NCBI GenBank assembly: GCA_041477005.1
Contig: JBGOUJ010000538.1
Location: 1-5,440, forward strand
Direction: 5' to 3'
Length of the DNA: 5,440 nt
Source: JBGOUJ01 sp041477005
Lineage (GTDB): Bacteria > Acidobacteriota > Terriglobia > Bryobacterales > JACQDG01
Both the position numbers and the translations under genes were made by a program. The first letter of the stretch is position 1, and each line of letters begins with the position of its first letter. Of this stretch, positions 5,236 to 5,440 are shown piece after piece. The notes beneath the pieces are model-generated. The model ran no database searches and was not told the origin of the DNA. It saw nothing but the letters and a program-made list of their open reading frames with translations.

Positions 5236-5440
5236 TCACTGCGCCTGCGCCAGTTTGGCCTGGAAATGCTCGCGCGCCTGGGTGATCATCTTCCGAGCCC
5301 GCTCCCGGTTGTCGCCGGGGCCGAAATTGTGGCGCCCTTCGAGCAGCTCCCAGAGGCGGTCGACCCAGCGGATCATGAGCTCCACGTCCGGGCGAAGGAG
5401 GGTCGGCTTGCCGCCCACGGCGACGTAGATCGGTCCGGAA
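5236..5440 (-). CDS. C-terminal tail of a protein, possibly a CehA/McbA-family PHP metallohydrolase (5' part outside window)
   Basis: The frame is open from the right edge of the window to TGA at 5236-5238, giving 67 complete residues. It continues upstream of the GTG at 5418 (SGPIYVAV precedes GGKP), so this is the end of a longer gene and not a 60-aa protein. The visible part has a short strand segment (GPIYVAVGGKPTLLRP), a helix rich in W, L and R (VELMIRWVDRLWELLEGR), then a charged helix with RERARKMITQAREHFQAKL. This order, a 'xPIYV-x-x-x-G-K/R-P' strand followed by an Asp-Arg-Leu helix and a terminal 'AREHF' helix, recalls the C-termini of CehA/McbA-type metallohydrolases as I remember them. 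The metal-binding core would be in the missing part, so the assignment is tentative. It lies 37 nt upstream of the 468-aa gene and probably in its operon. Confidence 0.6.
   Translation of the reverse strand, partial: SGPIYVAVGGKPTLLRPDVELMIRWVDRLWELLEGRHNFGPGDNRERARKMITQAREHFQAKLAQAQ

Noticed and set aside
5416..5418. GTG at 5418 as the start of a 60-aa protein
   Set aside because: In-frame upstream codons give SGPIYVAV, matching a continuing strand, and the frame reaches the window edge.

Overview
The window is high-GC bacterial DNA, very probably from the Acidobacteriota (Solibacter/Bryobacter-like order Bryobacterales). The best clue is three predicted exported proteins whose C-terminal halves look like the domain described as 'Solibacter uncharacterized C-terminal domain' (TIGR03437), a family greatly expanded in that lineage. 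No tRNA, rRNA, CRISPR array or insertion sequence is visible.

Layout, left to right. (1) Positions 1-1043, + strand: the C-terminal part of a large secreted protein with beta-propeller (BNR/Asp-box-like) repeats followed by a TIGR03437-like domain; its start lies left of the window. (2) 1044-1293: a convergent intergenic gap with weak terminator-like hairpins and a short tandem repeat. (3) 1294-2013, - strand: a complete NarL/FixJ-family response regulator with a good sigma70-type promoter (TTGACA-18-TAGAAT). A perfect 7-bp inverted repeat lies over the spacer and -10 of this promoter. (4) 2073-2310: a gene-poor gap holding a GC-rich foldable element (an 8-bp closing stem around a GNRA-loop hairpin). 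(5) 2311-3696 and 3792-5198, both - strand: tandem paralogues of 461 and 468 aa. Each has a signal peptide, a Reeler/'choice-of-anchor V'-like domain with a C-x4-C-H motif at exactly the same residue numbers, then a TIGR03437-type domain. (6) 5236-5440, - strand: the C-terminal tail of a further protein, possibly a CehA/McbA-type PHP metallohydrolase, running off the right edge.

The three - strand genes at the right (5440 down to 2311) lie head to tail with gaps of 37 and 95 nt and could be one transcription unit. The response regulator follows them on the same strand but appears to have its own promoter. No histidine kinase is present, so its partner and targets are unknown. The exported proteins have no assigned biochemical function; the shared architecture suggests extracellular or periplasmic surface-associated roles. 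The most promising leads are the promoter-embedded inverted repeat, the structured intergenic element, and the conserved non-canonical C-x4-C-H motif in the paralogous pair.
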